Positions 54,737 through 63,767 are shown, counted from the stretch's first letter. The stretch is 64,000 bases of DNA from CAZWDO01 sp964632485 [NCBI: uncultured bacterium] (GCA_964632485.1 CAZWDO010000010.1:13852-77851); one strand, 5' to 3'. A program made the numbers and translations. The notes: a model not told the origin generated them from the sequence alone.

Positions 54737-55726
54737 ATGAAAAAATTTATCCTCTTGATTATATTTATTGGTTTTATCAATCCGGCCCGGGCGGATATCA
54801 TTAAAAAAGGGCAGACCGGATTCCGTTTTCTGGAACATCCGGTGGGCGCCGACGTCATGGGACGCGGAACTGTGGGTTTAGCCCTGACGCGCAATGCCAA
54901 TGCGGCTTTCATCAATCCGGCGGGCCTGGCTTGGATGACCCAGAGAAACGATTTCGCCTTTAATTATACAAAAGGCATTGCCGAGATCAATCATAGTTCT
55001 GCGGCACTGGCTTTTAATCTGCAATCGTTTGGAGTGTTTGCGCTGGATGCGTTGTTTATGGATTATGGGGACTTAGTGGAAACGCGGGTCGCTGCCAATG
55101 AAAACGGCTATGAAACCCTGGGAACCTTTTCACCCCAAAATTATGCTTGGGGGCTTTCCTATGCCAAACAGGTCAGCGACCGCTTCTCTTTTGGGGTCAG
55201 GGTCAAATTGGCTCACGAAAATGTCGTTGATTCGAATGGTGTTGCCATCGACGGTGAATATGTCGCAAAAGAGTATAATCTCACTGAAGCGGCGGTCGAT
55301 GTCGGTGTCGTGTATGATTTTCTCTATCGGTCTATCCGTTTTGCCGCAGTTATGCAGAATTTTTCACGTGAAACCCGCTATCAGGACCATAAATTCCCTC
55401 TGCCTTTCGCCGTGAGTTTCTCACTGACGATTGATCCTCTTTCGTTTTTCAAAACCGACTGGAATGGTCATGATCTGATTATGGCTTTTGAAACACGGCA
55501 TCCGCGTGATTTTAAGGAACGTTATAAAATCGGCCTGGAATACACCTATCATCGTCTACTGGTTTTGCGCAGCGGTTATATGGGGAATTATGACGAGCGT
55601 GGCATGACCATGGGCGCCGGACTGTTTTACCAGTTGCGCAATATTCGGTTCCGCTTTGATTACGGCTGGCAGTATCATGGTCTTTTCGATAATGTGCATG
55701 TAGTTTCCTTCGGCATTGGGTATTGA
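54737..55726 (+). CDS. PorV/PorQ-like outer-membrane protein, second copy
   Basis: 329 residues from ATG 54737 (GAAGGAG upstream). Signal peptide ends ARA. The mature start FRFLEHPVGADVMGRGTVGL, followed by ANAAFINPAGLAWM, has the family pattern seen at 1667. The end is aromatic (GIGY). Position after a sorting-domain protein again pairs a PorV-like shuttle with a probable cargo. The ROK regulator gene follows after seven bases. Confidence 0.8.
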   Translation: MKKFILLIIFIGFINPARADIIKKGQTGFRFLEHPVGADVMGRGTVGLALTRNANAAFINPAGLAWMTQRNDFAFNYTKGIAEINHSSAALAFNLQSFGVFALDALFMDYGDLVETRVAANENGYETLGTFSPQNYAWGLSYAKQVSDRFSFGVRVKLAHENVVDSNGVAIDGEYVAKEYNLTEAAVDVGVVYDFLYRSIRFAAVMQNFSRETRYQDHKFPLPFAVSFSLTIDPLSFFKTDWNGHDLIMAFETRHPRDFKERYKIGLEYTYHRLLVLRSGYMGNYDERGMTMGAGLFYQLRNIRFRFDYGWQYHGLFDNVHVVSFGIGY

Positions 55727-55733
55727 GGACACT

Positions 55734-56693
55734 ATGATGCACGGCGGAGATGCCCGATATTTGAAAAAAATCAACACGAATCGGTTATTGAACCAGATTC
55801 GGTTGCTGGATCCGGCGGATGCTCCTGCGTTGAGTGAGCTGACCGGATTTCAGCCATCAACGATTACGAATCTGCTACGTGAATTGAAACAGTGGAATTT
55901 GATCCGATTGCAGGGACGGGGTGCCTCCACACGGCTGGGGGGAAAACCTCCCCAGTTGTGGGAATTGAATCCCAATTATGGTTTCTTCCTGGGTTTATGG
56001 ATTCTGCCCGGAACTCTCTGTCGTCTTGTTTTAACCAATTTTAAACGCGAAATCCTTTTTCAAGAAGAATATGTGTTGAAATCAACGGAACTGCCGGATA
56101 ACGTTCAGGTGCGGGAATGGATCGAAGCTGTTTTAAATCGGCATAGTGTTGACGCTGAATCTCTTTTGGGATTGGGTATCGCTTTACCAACAGATATTTA
56201 TCAAAAAAAAGCATATCTGTATGTCAAGGAATTAAATAATGGGTTTAGTTGTCCAATCCAGCTTACAACCCCCTCACGCGCCGGCGCCATGGCTTTGAAA
56301 TGGTTTTACCGACCTGCTATGGATTGCGCAAATATTGCGTATTTTACAATTGAGCCCGGGGGTACGGGAATCTGCCTGATGGGTTCCCAGATTATCAATC
56401 ATCACCTTGTGGAAGGAGCGAGCGGTCTGGCTGGAATGCATGAAATTCCCCTGCTACGTCCAGGTACTGAACTGTTGAGTTTCGAGAAGGCTGTTTCGTC
56501 CTTGGCATGTTGGTTGGACCCCGGCTTTGTTGGCTGGTCCGATTTGACGGCTGAAAATCTTGAAGAGCAGCGCGCGGTGGAGATTGAAGTCAACCCGGCA
56601 CGAACGATGATGGTGAAAATGAACCCGCTTAAGCAAAACACTATGCCACTGGGCGCCATTGCTATGCATTACTGTAGATTTTTTATGGCGTGA
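55734..56693 (+). CDS. ROK-family regulator (NagC/XylR-like) with a shortened sugar domain
   Basis: 319 residues from ATG 55734. N-terminal winged helix: TNRLLNQIRLLDPADAPALS, then SELTGFQPSTITNLLRELKQ and G-R-G-A-S-T-R-L-G-G-K-P-P. The ROK fold follows, with FTIEPGGTGICLMGSQIINH and GASGLAGMHEI in place of the usual G-x-G-I-G-A-G / G-x-x-G-x-A-G-E-I-G-H. The zinc site CxCGxxGC and roughly 60-80 following residues are missing, so it is shorter than the usual 380-400. It may be a ligand-altered repressor. It is co-transcribed with the uptake genes. Confidence 0.75.
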   Translation: MMHGGDARYLKKINTNRLLNQIRLLDPADAPALSELTGFQPSTITNLLRELKQWNLIRLQGRGASTRLGGKPPQLWELNPNYGFFLGLWILPGTLCRLVLTNFKREILFQEEYVLKSTELPDNVQVREWIEAVLNRHSVDAESLLGLGIALPTDIYQKKAYLYVKELNNGFSCPIQLTTPSRAGAMALKWFYRPAMDCANIAYFTIEPGGTGICLMGSQIINHHLVEGASGLAGMHEIPLLRPGTELLSFEKAVSSLACWLDPGFVGWSDLTAENLEEQRAVEIEVNPARTMMVKMNPLKQNTMPLGAIAMHYCRFFMA

Positions 56694-56723
56694 GCGGGGC
56701 GTTTTTCAGCATCGTCAGTATAT

Positions 56724-56826
56724 AGATTGTTAACTGCCGTCTCGTTGAAACTTTACGAGGGCACGGCGCACTCTGTCCGATCTTTTGGCTATGGGCGAAG
56801 ATTGTTACCTGCCGGCCCGCTGAAAC
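56724..56826 (+). repeat. two imperfect 28-base direct repeats before the ROK kinase gene
   Basis: Copies at 56724-56751 and 56799-56826 agree at 24 of 28 positions; both begin AGATTGTTA, share CTGCCG and end TGAAAC. They are 75 bases apart start to start. They fill most of the 156-base gap between the ROK regulator and the ROK kinase and could be regulator sites; two copies are too few for a CRISPR array. Confidence 0.5.
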
Positions 56827-56849
56827 CGGCTTATTGAAAGGAGAATAGA

Positions 56850-57797
56850 ATGGCTGTGATTGCGATGGATTTAGGCGCCACGAAATTGGCGATCGCGATT
56901 TTTGGTGAAAACGGTTCTATCGAGCATAAAGAAATTTTTCTGCTTTTTCGCCGTCAGGGCAAGGAAGTGGGAGAACTGGTCGGCCAATCTTTGAATAAAT
57001 TATTGGAAGTGGCCGATGAGCGGGAACTCAATATCGAGGGTATCGGTGTATGTGTTCCCGGAATCTGGTATCGTAAAAAAGGTGTGGTTTGGGCGCCCAA
57101 TATTCCGGGATGGGAAAACTATCCGCTTTTGGAAGAGATGCAGTTGGCGCTGGGTAAACGGTCGATACCGATTCAAATCGATAGCGATCGGTCGTGCTAC
57201 ATTTTGGGAGAAACGTGGCTGGGTGCTGCCAAAGGTTCAGAAAATGCCATCTTTCTGGCGGTCGGCACGGGGATCGGCGCTGGCATTATGGTCGATGGCC
57301 ATATCGTTCGCGGCTCATCGGATATCGGCGGAGCTATCGGTTGGCTTGCCCTGGAGCGTCCCTTTAAAGATATCTGGAAATCGTGCGGCTGTTTTGAATA
57401 TCAGGCATCCGGTGAAGGAATCGCCCGCATGGCCCGCTATTATGTGTCGGAAACTCTCGACTACCAAGGGGAGTTAAGTACTAAATCGTTGGATCAGATT
57501 CATACACGCGATGTTTTCGAAGCCTGGAAAAATAGTGATTTGATCGCTGAACGGGTAATTCGCAATTGTATTGAACTTTGGGGCATGACTGTGGCAAACC
57601 TGGTGAGCTTATTCAACCCCGAAAAAATCATTTTTGGAGGAGGGGTTTTTGGCCCCGCTGCCCAATTCCTGCCCGATATCTATGAATATGCGGCTCTTTG
57701 GGCCCAACCGATAAGTATTCGCGAAGTTAAGCTGGAAGTTTCTCTACTGGGTGGCGATGCCGGTTTGATTGGCGCCGGTCGGTTAGCCAGAAACTAA
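56850..57797 (+). CDS. ROK-family sugar kinase
   Basis: 315 residues, GAAAGGAG upstream. Phosphate loop MDLGATKLAIAIF, sugar-binding/catalytic segment IDSDRSCYILGETWLGAAKG (in place of DNDANAAALGE; the catalytic Asp is kept), and VGTGIGAGIMVDGHIVRGSS. The zinc motif is reduced to KSCGCFEYQASGEGIA instead of CxCGxxGCxE, so metal binding is uncertain. It phosphorylates a hexose or amino sugar with ATP; ManNAc, GlcNAc or glucose cannot be told apart from sequence. It precedes an MFS importer by 25 bases. Confidence 0.82.
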   Translation: MAVIAMDLGATKLAIAIFGENGSIEHKEIFLLFRRQGKEVGELVGQSLNKLLEVADERELNIEGIGVCVPGIWYRKKGVVWAPNIPGWENYPLLEEMQLALGKRSIPIQIDSDRSCYILGETWLGAAKGSENAIFLAVGTGIGAGIMVDGHIVRGSSDIGGAIGWLALERPFKDIWKSCGCFEYQASGEGIARMARYYVSETLDYQGELSTKSLDQIHTRDVFEAWKNSDLIAERVIRNCIELWGMTVANLVSLFNPEKIIFGGGVFGPAAQFLPDIYEYAALWAQPISIREVKLEVSLLGGDAGLIGAGRLARN

Positions 57798-57822
57798 TTT
57801 TTATCGATTGATTGGAGCTATA

Positions 57823-59007
57823 ATGATGAATTCTTCACCGTCAAATCGTTTCCGCGGTTTGTTTGTGGCTGCCTGTCTGGCCATGCTGAGCTTTGGAATT
57901 GTCATGACTACGCTGGGTTCTATTCTGCCATCCCTATTTGCAAAAATACCCGAAATTTCGAAAGCGGATGCGGGATCCCTCATTTTATTAATGTCCCTTG
58001 GGATTTTGATTGGTTCTCTTTTATTCGGACCGATTGTCGATCGGTTTGGTTATAAAATGATTTTAGTTGTTGGCGTGTTTCTAATCAGTCTATGCCTGGT
58101 GGTGATCGCTTGGAGCGAACAGTTGTTGATATTGCGAATCACGTTGTTTGTGAATGGATTGGGTGGTGGGATCATTAATGGGAGCGCTAATGCCCTGGTG
58201 GTGGATATTGCCGAAGGCAAAAATAAAGGAGCGCGTTTGAGCCTGTTGGGTATATTTTTTGGACTGGGAGCCGCCGGCATTCCTTTTCTGTTAGGCTCGC
58301 TGGAACCCTACCAGATCGCCTATGAGGTGATTTTGACTGCGACCTCCGCTTTGATGGTTCCCCTACTTATCTATATCCTGATTTTGTCTTTTCCTGCCGC
58401 TAAAATGAAACAGGGTTTTCCTTTGCGGGATGGGATTCAATTACTCAAGCATCCGACCATGTGGATTTTGGGCGCCATTCTTTTTCTGGAGAGCGGACTT
58501 GAAATCACTTCCGGTAGTTGGGCCACCACGTTTCTTAAAGAGAATCTGGCCGTCGCGCACGGTTTGAGCCTCTATCTGCTTTCATTCTACTGGCTGGGCA
58601 TGATGCTGAGCCGGTTGGCATTAAACTCGATTTTATCGCGATATTCCAACCAGCGGGCGCTTTATGGTAGTTTTGCATTGGGTATCGTTGGCGCTTTATG
58701 CTTGATCGCGACGACCCATGTTTTTATTGCCGGCATCGGGATTTTCTTATTAGGCGCGGGATTCGCCGGAGCATTTCCGATTGTGCTGGGTTTTATCGGC
58801 GCAAAATATGCAACGTTATCGGGCACTGCTTTCAGTCTGGCTTTTGTGATGGCGCTTTGCGGAGGGATGCTGCTTCCCTGGCTGACGGGTATTATGGGAG
58901 GAATTTTTAGCCTGCGGGCTATGTTATCCCTGATTCCGGCGTTGATACTGATCCAGGCCGGGTTGCTCGCGTTGTTCTCCCGGCTTTCCACTTCCCCCAC
59001 CGATTGA
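57823..59007 (+). CDS. MFS transporter
   Basis: 394 residues with about 12 hydrophobic helices, from ATG 57823 (TTGGAG upstream). The helix 2-3 loop motif appears as GPIVDRFGYKMIL, the MFS signature G-x-x-x-D-R-x-G-x-K. Members of this type (FucP/NagP-like) import sugars. Location between the ROK kinase and the SIS protein suggests it imports the sugar that the kinase phosphorylates. Five C's near its 3' end pair with five G's after the stop to form a terminator-like hairpin. Confidence 0.82.
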   Translation: MMNSSPSNRFRGLFVAACLAMLSFGIVMTTLGSILPSLFAKIPEISKADAGSLILLMSLGILIGSLLFGPIVDRFGYKMILVVGVFLISLCLVVIAWSEQLLILRITLFVNGLGGGIINGSANALVVDIAEGKNKGARLSLLGIFFGLGAAGIPFLLGSLEPYQIAYEVILTATSALMVPLLIYILILSFPAAKMKQGFPLRDGIQLLKHPTMWILGAILFLESGLEITSGSWATTFLKENLAVAHGLSLYLLSFYWLGMMLSRLALNSILSRYSNQRALYGSFALGIVGALCLIATTHVFIAGIGIFLLGAGFAGAFPIVLGFIGAKYATLSGTAFSLAFVMALCGGMLLPWLTGIMGGIFSLRAMLSLIPALILIQAGLLALFSRLSTSPTD

Positions 59008-59018
59008 GGGGGCTTTTT
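58994..59018 (+). terminator. weak intrinsic terminator at the end of the MFS gene
   Basis: CCCCC (58994-58998), nine-base loop containing the stop codon, GGGGG (59008-59012), then C and five T. Confidence 0.45.
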
Positions 59019-59059
59019 CCCTCCCCCCCCGGTTAGGGGGAGAGGGCAGTGTGAGGGGG
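59019..59059 (+). repeat. dispersed GC-rich palindromic repeat, copy 2
   Basis: CCCTCCCCCCCC, GGTTAGGGGGAGAGGGC and AGTGTGAGGGGG in a row; the first two parts fold back on each other. The last two parts match copy 1 at 35003-35024. An inverted copy lies at 59930-59958, on the other side of the SIS gene. Confidence 0.6.
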
Positions 59060-59116
59060 TTCTTGACAGGGCTTTCCTGTATAAACCTATTGAAATAATA
59101 AAGAAAGGATATAATA

Positions 59117-59881
59117 ATGAAACTGGCCAAAGAATGGTTGAAACATGTCTATGCAACAATGGAAAAAATTGAAGGTACACAGGAATTGGCGATCCGTCAA
59201 GCCGCTGAATTAATGGCGGCAACGATTGAGGCTGGGCGGTGGGTACACACTTTTGGCTGCGGTCATGCTACATTGCCGATAGAAGAAATGTATCCCCGAA
59301 TTGGCGGATTCGTGGGATTTCATCCCATGATTGAGTTGCCGCTTTCATTTTTTACCCATATTGTGGGTGAAATGGGCGTCCACCAGTTTGTGTTCCTTGA
59401 ACGTGTGGAAGGTTATGGACAACAGATCATGAAAAGCTATAATTTTGATCCACGTGATACAATGTGGATTTTTTCTCATTCCGGAATCAATAACGTTAAT
59501 ATTGATATCGCGTTGGAAGCCAAAGCCCGTGGCATGAAGATCATTGTAACCGGTTCCGCAGCGGAATTTGCCGGCAAACCCACTCGCCATTCGTCGGGCA
59601 AACAGATTTTCGAACTGGCGGATGTGGTGATTGATTCCTGTGTTCCGGCCCAGGATGCTTCCGTGGATCTGATTCATCATCAGGACAAGATCGGGCCAAT
59701 TTCCACCATGGCCTCGGTTACTGTTGTCTGGATGACGATTACAACCGTAGCTGAGATTCTGGCCGAAAAGGGCGTGAAGCTTTTTATTCATCCATCGCAT
59801 AACGTCCCGGGAGACACTACAGCCCATGACCGTTTGAGCGCCGCTCTTGCTGAATATAAACGCCGTATTGCCGGAGTGTAA
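59117..59881 (+). CDS. SIS-domain phosphosugar-binding protein (UPF0309-like)
   Basis: 254 residues, AGAAAGGA upstream. The SIS fold is shown by RWVHTFGCGHATLPIEEMYPR, MWIFSHSGINNVNIDIALEA (S-x-S-G-x-N phosphate site) and IIVTGSAAEFAGKP. This UPF0309 branch is related to GlmS/MurQ-like isomerases and etherases. With a ROK kinase and importer upstream and an N-acyl-D-amino-acid deacylase downstream, it may isomerise or cleave a phosphorylated amino sugar. The gene is bracketed by the two inverted copies of the GC-rich repeat. Confidence 0.8.
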   Translation: MKLAKEWLKHVYATMEKIEGTQELAIRQAAELMAATIEAGRWVHTFGCGHATLPIEEMYPRIGGFVGFHPMIELPLSFFTHIVGEMGVHQFVFLERVEGYGQQIMKSYNFDPRDTMWIFSHSGINNVNIDIALEAKARGMKIIVTGSAAEFAGKPTRHSSGKQIFELADVVIDSCVPAQDASVDLIHHQDKIGPISTMASVTVVWMTITTVAEILAEKGVKLFIHPSHNVPGDTTAHDRLSAALAEYKRRIAGV

Positions 59882-59929
59882 CGCTATTTAGTGTTGCTTA
59901 GGCTGAAGGCGCAAGGATCATCTTTTAAT

Positions 59930-59958
59930 CCCCTCTCCCCCTAACCGGGGGGCGAGGG
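59930..59958 (-). repeat. dispersed GC-rich palindromic repeat, copy 3 (inverted)
   Basis: CCCTCTCCCCC (59931-59941), TAACC, then GGGGGGCGAGGG. Its reverse complement matches 59019-59047 at nearly every position. It folds into a strong hairpin. Confidence 0.6.
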
Positions 59959-59983
59959 TAGAAAAAAATAAGGATAAAAATAA

Positions 59984-60012
59984 TTGACTTTTAATTGAAT
60001 TTGATGTATAAT
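59984..60012 (+). promoter_or_regulatory. promoter of the deacylase gene
   Basis: TTGACT (59984-59989), 17-base spacer, TATAAT (60007-60012), about 130 bases before the start codon at 60143. Confidence 0.65.
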
Positions 60013-60142
60013 GATATTGGAACATTCTTAGCGATTGATCGGCTAGTTTTTTCGATTTATTCGATTTGAACGGGCTATTTTAATAATGGATACGGAATTG
60101 GCGGAATCATTAACGCCTAAAGATATAAGAGAGGAAAAAAAG

Positions 60143-61813
60143 ATGCCGAAACCTTACACGCGCCGTGATTTTATCAAGATTGCCGGATTGAGCGGGATCG
60201 CTCTGTCTGTCGGTTGCCGGGTCACTCAACCTTTAAGCTGCATCATCCGCCAGGGATTGATTTTTGACGGTACTGGCAAGGATGGAGTGGTCGCGGATAT
60301 TGGAATTCGCGGCGATCAGATCGTAGCGATCGGGAATTTGGCCCAAGCGAAAGCGGATAAGGTAATCGAAGCCCAGGGGAAAGTCGTTGCCCCGGGATTT
60401 ATTGATATTCATTCCCATACGGATATAGAACTGCTGGTCAATCCATTAGCTGAAAGTAAAATCCAACAGGGCATCACGACGGAACTTTGCGGAAATTGCG
60501 GTTCCTCTTATTTCCCCATGAATGAGGAAGACAGGGTTAGCGCCTCTGCCAGCCTTACTGAACAATATGGAATTGCCGTGGATTGGACGACCCTGGCCGG
60601 TTTTTTTGAACGGTTGGAGAAGCAAGGCATTGGCATCAACTATGCGACTCTGACCGGGCATGGCGATCTGCGCGCCAGGGTTGTAGGTAAAATGGATGTT
60701 CAGCCCTCTCCTGAACAGTTGTCAGAAATGAAACGGGTCTTGATTGAAACGCTGGAACAGGGCAGTTTTGGTCTCTCGACCGGGTTGGAATATGCGCCGG
60801 GCAGTTACGCCAAAACCGAGGAACTTGTGGAGCTATGTCGTGAAGTCCAAAAACGTGGGGGGCTTTATGCTACTCATACGCGCAATGAAGACGCAGAAAT
60901 CATATCAGCGATTGAGGAAGCCTTGCAAATTGCTCGTGATGCGCAAGTGCGCACCGAAATATCGCATTTGAAAGCATGCTATGAACCCAGTTGGGGATTG
61001 CTGGAACCGGCTCTTGAGTTAATCAATCGCGCGCGTGATAATGGTTTGTCGGTACAGGCAGATCGGTACCCTTATACGGCGTTCAGCACTGGATTGAGCG
61101 CTTATTTGCCATTGTGGGCTCGTCAGGGTTCCACAACAGAGATTTTACAACGATTGCAGGACAAATTGGAGCGCGCGAAAATCCAGGAACACGCCGAATC
61201 GCGGGGGAAACTGATCGGTGGGTGGAAAAATGTCGTTATTTCATCAATCGTTTCGGAAAAAAATCGGTATTGGATGGGACGTTCCATTGAGGAAGCCGCG
61301 CTGGAAGCCGGAAAGGATCCTTTTGATTTTATCGCCTGGCTGCTCACAGAGGAAGAGTGTCGCGTGGGTATTGTCGGCTTTGCCATGACGGAAGAGAACC
61401 TGGCCAAGGTTTTGACTCAACCATGGGTCTCTATTGGTTCCGATGGTTCGGCAGTCGCTCCGTCCGGCCCGTTGAGTAAAAACAAGCCGCATCCACGCGC
61501 TTACGGAACTTTTCCCCGGGTATTAGGACTTTATTGCCGCGAAAAGAGGTTGTTCCCTTTAGCCGAGGTGATTCACAAAATGACATGGCTTCCGGCTGAA
61601 TTTATCGGGCTGAAACAACGGGGGAAAATCGCCGAGGGTTTTTTCGCTGATTTGGTCATTTTTTCGTCCGAAACTATTATCGATCAAGCGACCTATGTGG
61701 ACCCCCATCAATTTCCAGTAGGGATTGACCAGGTCTTCGTCAATGGTCAGATAGTCGTTCAGCAGCAGGAACATACACGGGCAACACCCGGCAAAGTACT
61801 GCGTTCCGTCTAA
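60143..61813 (+). CDS. Tat-exported N-acyl-D-amino-acid deacylase
   Basis: 556 residues from ATG 60143; this start puts the twin-arginine motif TRRDFIK near the N-terminus and AGAGGAAAA upstream. A lipobox-like LSVGC (Cys25) suggests a Tat-exported lipoprotein. Amidohydrolase motifs: VVAPGFIDIHSHTDIELL (metal site), TTELCGNCGSS (the D-aminoacylase cysteine region), ATHTRNED, EISHLKACY and SIGSDGSAVAP. It removes the acyl group from N-acyl-D-amino acids, zinc-dependent. As the last gene of the run it would release free D-amino acids in the periplasm, in keeping with cell-wall fragment use. Confidence 0.86.
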   Translation: MPKPYTRRDFIKIAGLSGIALSVGCRVTQPLSCIIRQGLIFDGTGKDGVVADIGIRGDQIVAIGNLAQAKADKVIEAQGKVVAPGFIDIHSHTDIELLVNPLAESKIQQGITTELCGNCGSSYFPMNEEDRVSASASLTEQYGIAVDWTTLAGFFERLEKQGIGINYATLTGHGDLRARVVGKMDVQPSPEQLSEMKRVLIETLEQGSFGLSTGLEYAPGSYAKTEELVELCREVQKRGGLYATHTRNEDAEIISAIEEALQIARDAQVRTEISHLKACYEPSWGLLEPALELINRARDNGLSVQADRYPYTAFSTGLSAYLPLWARQGSTTEILQRLQDKLERAKIQEHAESRGKLIGGWKNVVISSIVSEKNRYWMGRSIEEAALEAGKDPFDFIAWLLTEEECRVGIVGFAMTEENLAKVLTQPWVSIGSDGSAVAPSGPLSKNKPHPRAYGTFPRVLGLYCREKRLFPLAEVIHKMTWLPAEFIGLKQRGKIAEGFFADLVIFSSETIIDQATYVDPHQFPVGIDQVFVNGQIVVQQQEHTRATPGKVLRSV

Positions 61814-61982
61814 AATGTTTGGATTGTGAATAGCAGGCCACATTTACCGGCGACTCCGAGAATCAATAAATTCCACGCCGAACTTGATTTAGCCAGAGAC
61901 AGTTTATCCTTGAATCGGGCATGGAACCCGTCCGGTGGATCGGGTCCGTTATAACGGAGATGGAATCATTATGTTAGGTTTT

Positions 61983-61991
61983 TGCTATAAT
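61983..61991 (+). promoter_or_regulatory. extended -10 promoter of the cyclase gene
   Basis: TGCTATAAT (61983-61991) is an extended -10 element (TGn-TATAAT). No good -35 box is seen 17 bases upstream, as expected for this promoter class. The start codon is 27 bases further on. Confidence 0.5.
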
Positions 61992-62017
61992 ATATAATAA
62001 TATTAAAATGGAGTTTC

Positions 62018-63700
62018 ATGTTGGAACTGGATTTGAATACCAACACAGCATCTACTATTCTGATTATTGATGACTCAATTCTCAATATCCAGGTAGCGGC
62101 TGGATTTCTTGAAGCTGAGAATTATCGAATACTCTCCGCTTTGAATGGCGCTCAGGGAGTGGCGATCGCTCTGGCTAAACTACCTTCGTTAATTTTATTG
62201 GATGTGATGATGCCGGCTATGGATGGATTTATGGTTTGTGAAAAACTAAAAGAGAATCCTCTGACATGCGATATTCCGGTAATTTTTCTTTCCGCTGCCC
62301 ATGAAACGGATTTCATTACGCGGGGATTCCGTTGTGGCGCTGTCGATTATATTACAAAGCCCTTTAAAAAAGAAGAGCTGATCATGCGCGTGCGGACCCA
62401 TTTGGATTTATACCTAAGCCGGGCGCAGATCAGCGCGCAGAAGAAAATTTTGAATCTGGCCATCGATGCCGGCAAGATCGGTATCTGGCGGTGGGTTCTG
62501 GCTGATGAAGAACTAATCTTGCCACAAGAAATGGCTGAAAATTTAGGGTTAGTCTTTAATCCCGATAGTCAACAACTTTTTCAAAATATCCACGCGATTG
62601 ATGATAAGGAAAATCAGGCTATCAAGAAAGCCTATCAAAAAATGATGGATTCTAATGAGAGCTTCTTCCAATTTGAGTTTCAGCAATCTCAGTCTGATCC
62701 GATGAAGAAGATTTGGTTTCTGGTTCGGGGGGAAATTAGCAAATTTGACGATAAGGGAAAACCTCTCGAAATTTTAGGGACTTTGATTGATATCAGTATA
62801 TTCAAAGAACAGGAAGAAAAACTGCGACTCCTTTCCCACGCTATTCAAGAATCGGCTAATAGTGTGATCATTACTGATCCTGATGGGCAAATCGTCTTTA
62901 TAAATCACCATTTTTTACTTCGCTCGGGCTACTCCTTGTTGGAAACTCTCGGCCAAACCCCCCGGCTTGTTAAATCAGGCCAGCATTCGGCTGAATTCTA
63001 TCATGACTTGTGGGATACAATTTTAGCCGGCAATGTGTGGCGGGGTGAATTTATGAATAAAGCAAAAAATGGTGAAATTTATTGGGAATCCTCTACAATC
63101 ACTCCATTGAGGGATGAAACAGGTAAAATCCAATATTTCATTGCAATCCAAGAAGACATTACCGAAAAAGTCAAATTGCGCGACCAACTGGTTTATCATT
63201 CCACCATCGATGAATTCTCCGGCGCCTACAATCGGCGAACGGGATTGGAAATGCTTAAGCAGCAATTAAGTTTGGCTAAACGAAAACAATATGATCTGCA
63301 TATTGTCTTCATCGATTTGAATGATCTGAAATATGTCAATGACACCTTTGGTCATGCAATGGGAGATCAGTATATCAAAGCGGTCACCGATATAATTCAT
63401 CAAAATCTCCGTCAGAGCGATCTTTTTATCCGCCTGGGAGGCGATGAGTTTCTGCTGGTTTTGCCGGAATGCGATCATTCTCACGCTCTCGGTGTGATGG
63501 AACGGATTCAGCAGCGACTCACTCAACAGACCGAAACGAGTGAATTGCCTTTTCCGGTCAGTTTTAGTTATGGGCTGGTGAAATATGATTATGCCATTGA
63601 TGAATCACTTGCCGGTTTTATCGCGCGGGCAGATAAGATGATGTATGTGCAAAAACAGGAATACAAGAAACAGAAGCGGTTATTGCGTTCAGACGGGTAG
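62018..63700 (+). CDS. response-regulator diguanylate cyclase REC-PAS-PAS-GGDEF
   Basis: 560 residues. Receiver with Asp62 (ILLDVMMPAMDG) and KPFKKEE; a PAS-like domain about 150-265 (LAIDAGKIGIWRW, LGTLIDISIFKEQ); a second PAS about 275-390 with PAC end (YFIAIQEDITEKVK); and a GGDEF domain about 395-555 with DLNDLKYVNDTFGHAMGDQY and FIRLGGDEFLLVLPE. Active-site residues are intact and the inhibitory RxxD site (RQSD, five residues before GGDEF) is present, so it should make cyclic di-GMP under product control. It stands alone with its own promoter; the sensor kinase is not obvious. Confidence 0.9.
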   Translation: MLELDLNTNTASTILIIDDSILNIQVAAGFLEAENYRILSALNGAQGVAIALAKLPSLILLDVMMPAMDGFMVCEKLKENPLTCDIPVIFLSAAHETDFITRGFRCGAVDYITKPFKKEELIMRVRTHLDLYLSRAQISAQKKILNLAIDAGKIGIWRWVLADEELILPQEMAENLGLVFNPDSQQLFQNIHAIDDKENQAIKKAYQKMMDSNESFFQFEFQQSQSDPMKKIWFLVRGEISKFDDKGKPLEILGTLIDISIFKEQEEKLRLLSHAIQESANSVIITDPDGQIVFINHHFLLRSGYSLLETLGQTPRLVKSGQHSAEFYHDLWDTILAGNVWRGEFMNKAKNGEIYWESSTITPLRDETGKIQYFIAIQEDITEKVKLRDQLVYHSTIDEFSGAYNRRTGLEMLKQQLSLAKRKQYDLHIVFIDLNDLKYVNDTFGHAMGDQYIKAVTDIIHQNLRQSDLFIRLGGDEFLLVLPECDHSHALGVMERIQQRLTQQTETSELPFPVSFSYGLVKYDYAIDESLAGFIARADKMMYVQKQEYKKQKRLLRSDG

Positions 63701-63767
63701 CCTCTGAATCAGCCGACGGAACTGGCTGGCGTGGGGGAGGCGTGTCTCCGACTGAAGGAATCCGCGC

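Noticed and set aside
56724-56826. CRISPR-like pair of 28-base repeats ending in TGAAAC
   Set aside because: Only two copies with four differences and a 47-base gap; no third unit and no cas genes in the window.
60086-60142. Upstream ATG start for the deacylase
   Set aside because: It would put 19 residues before the twin-arginine signal and lacks a ribosome site.
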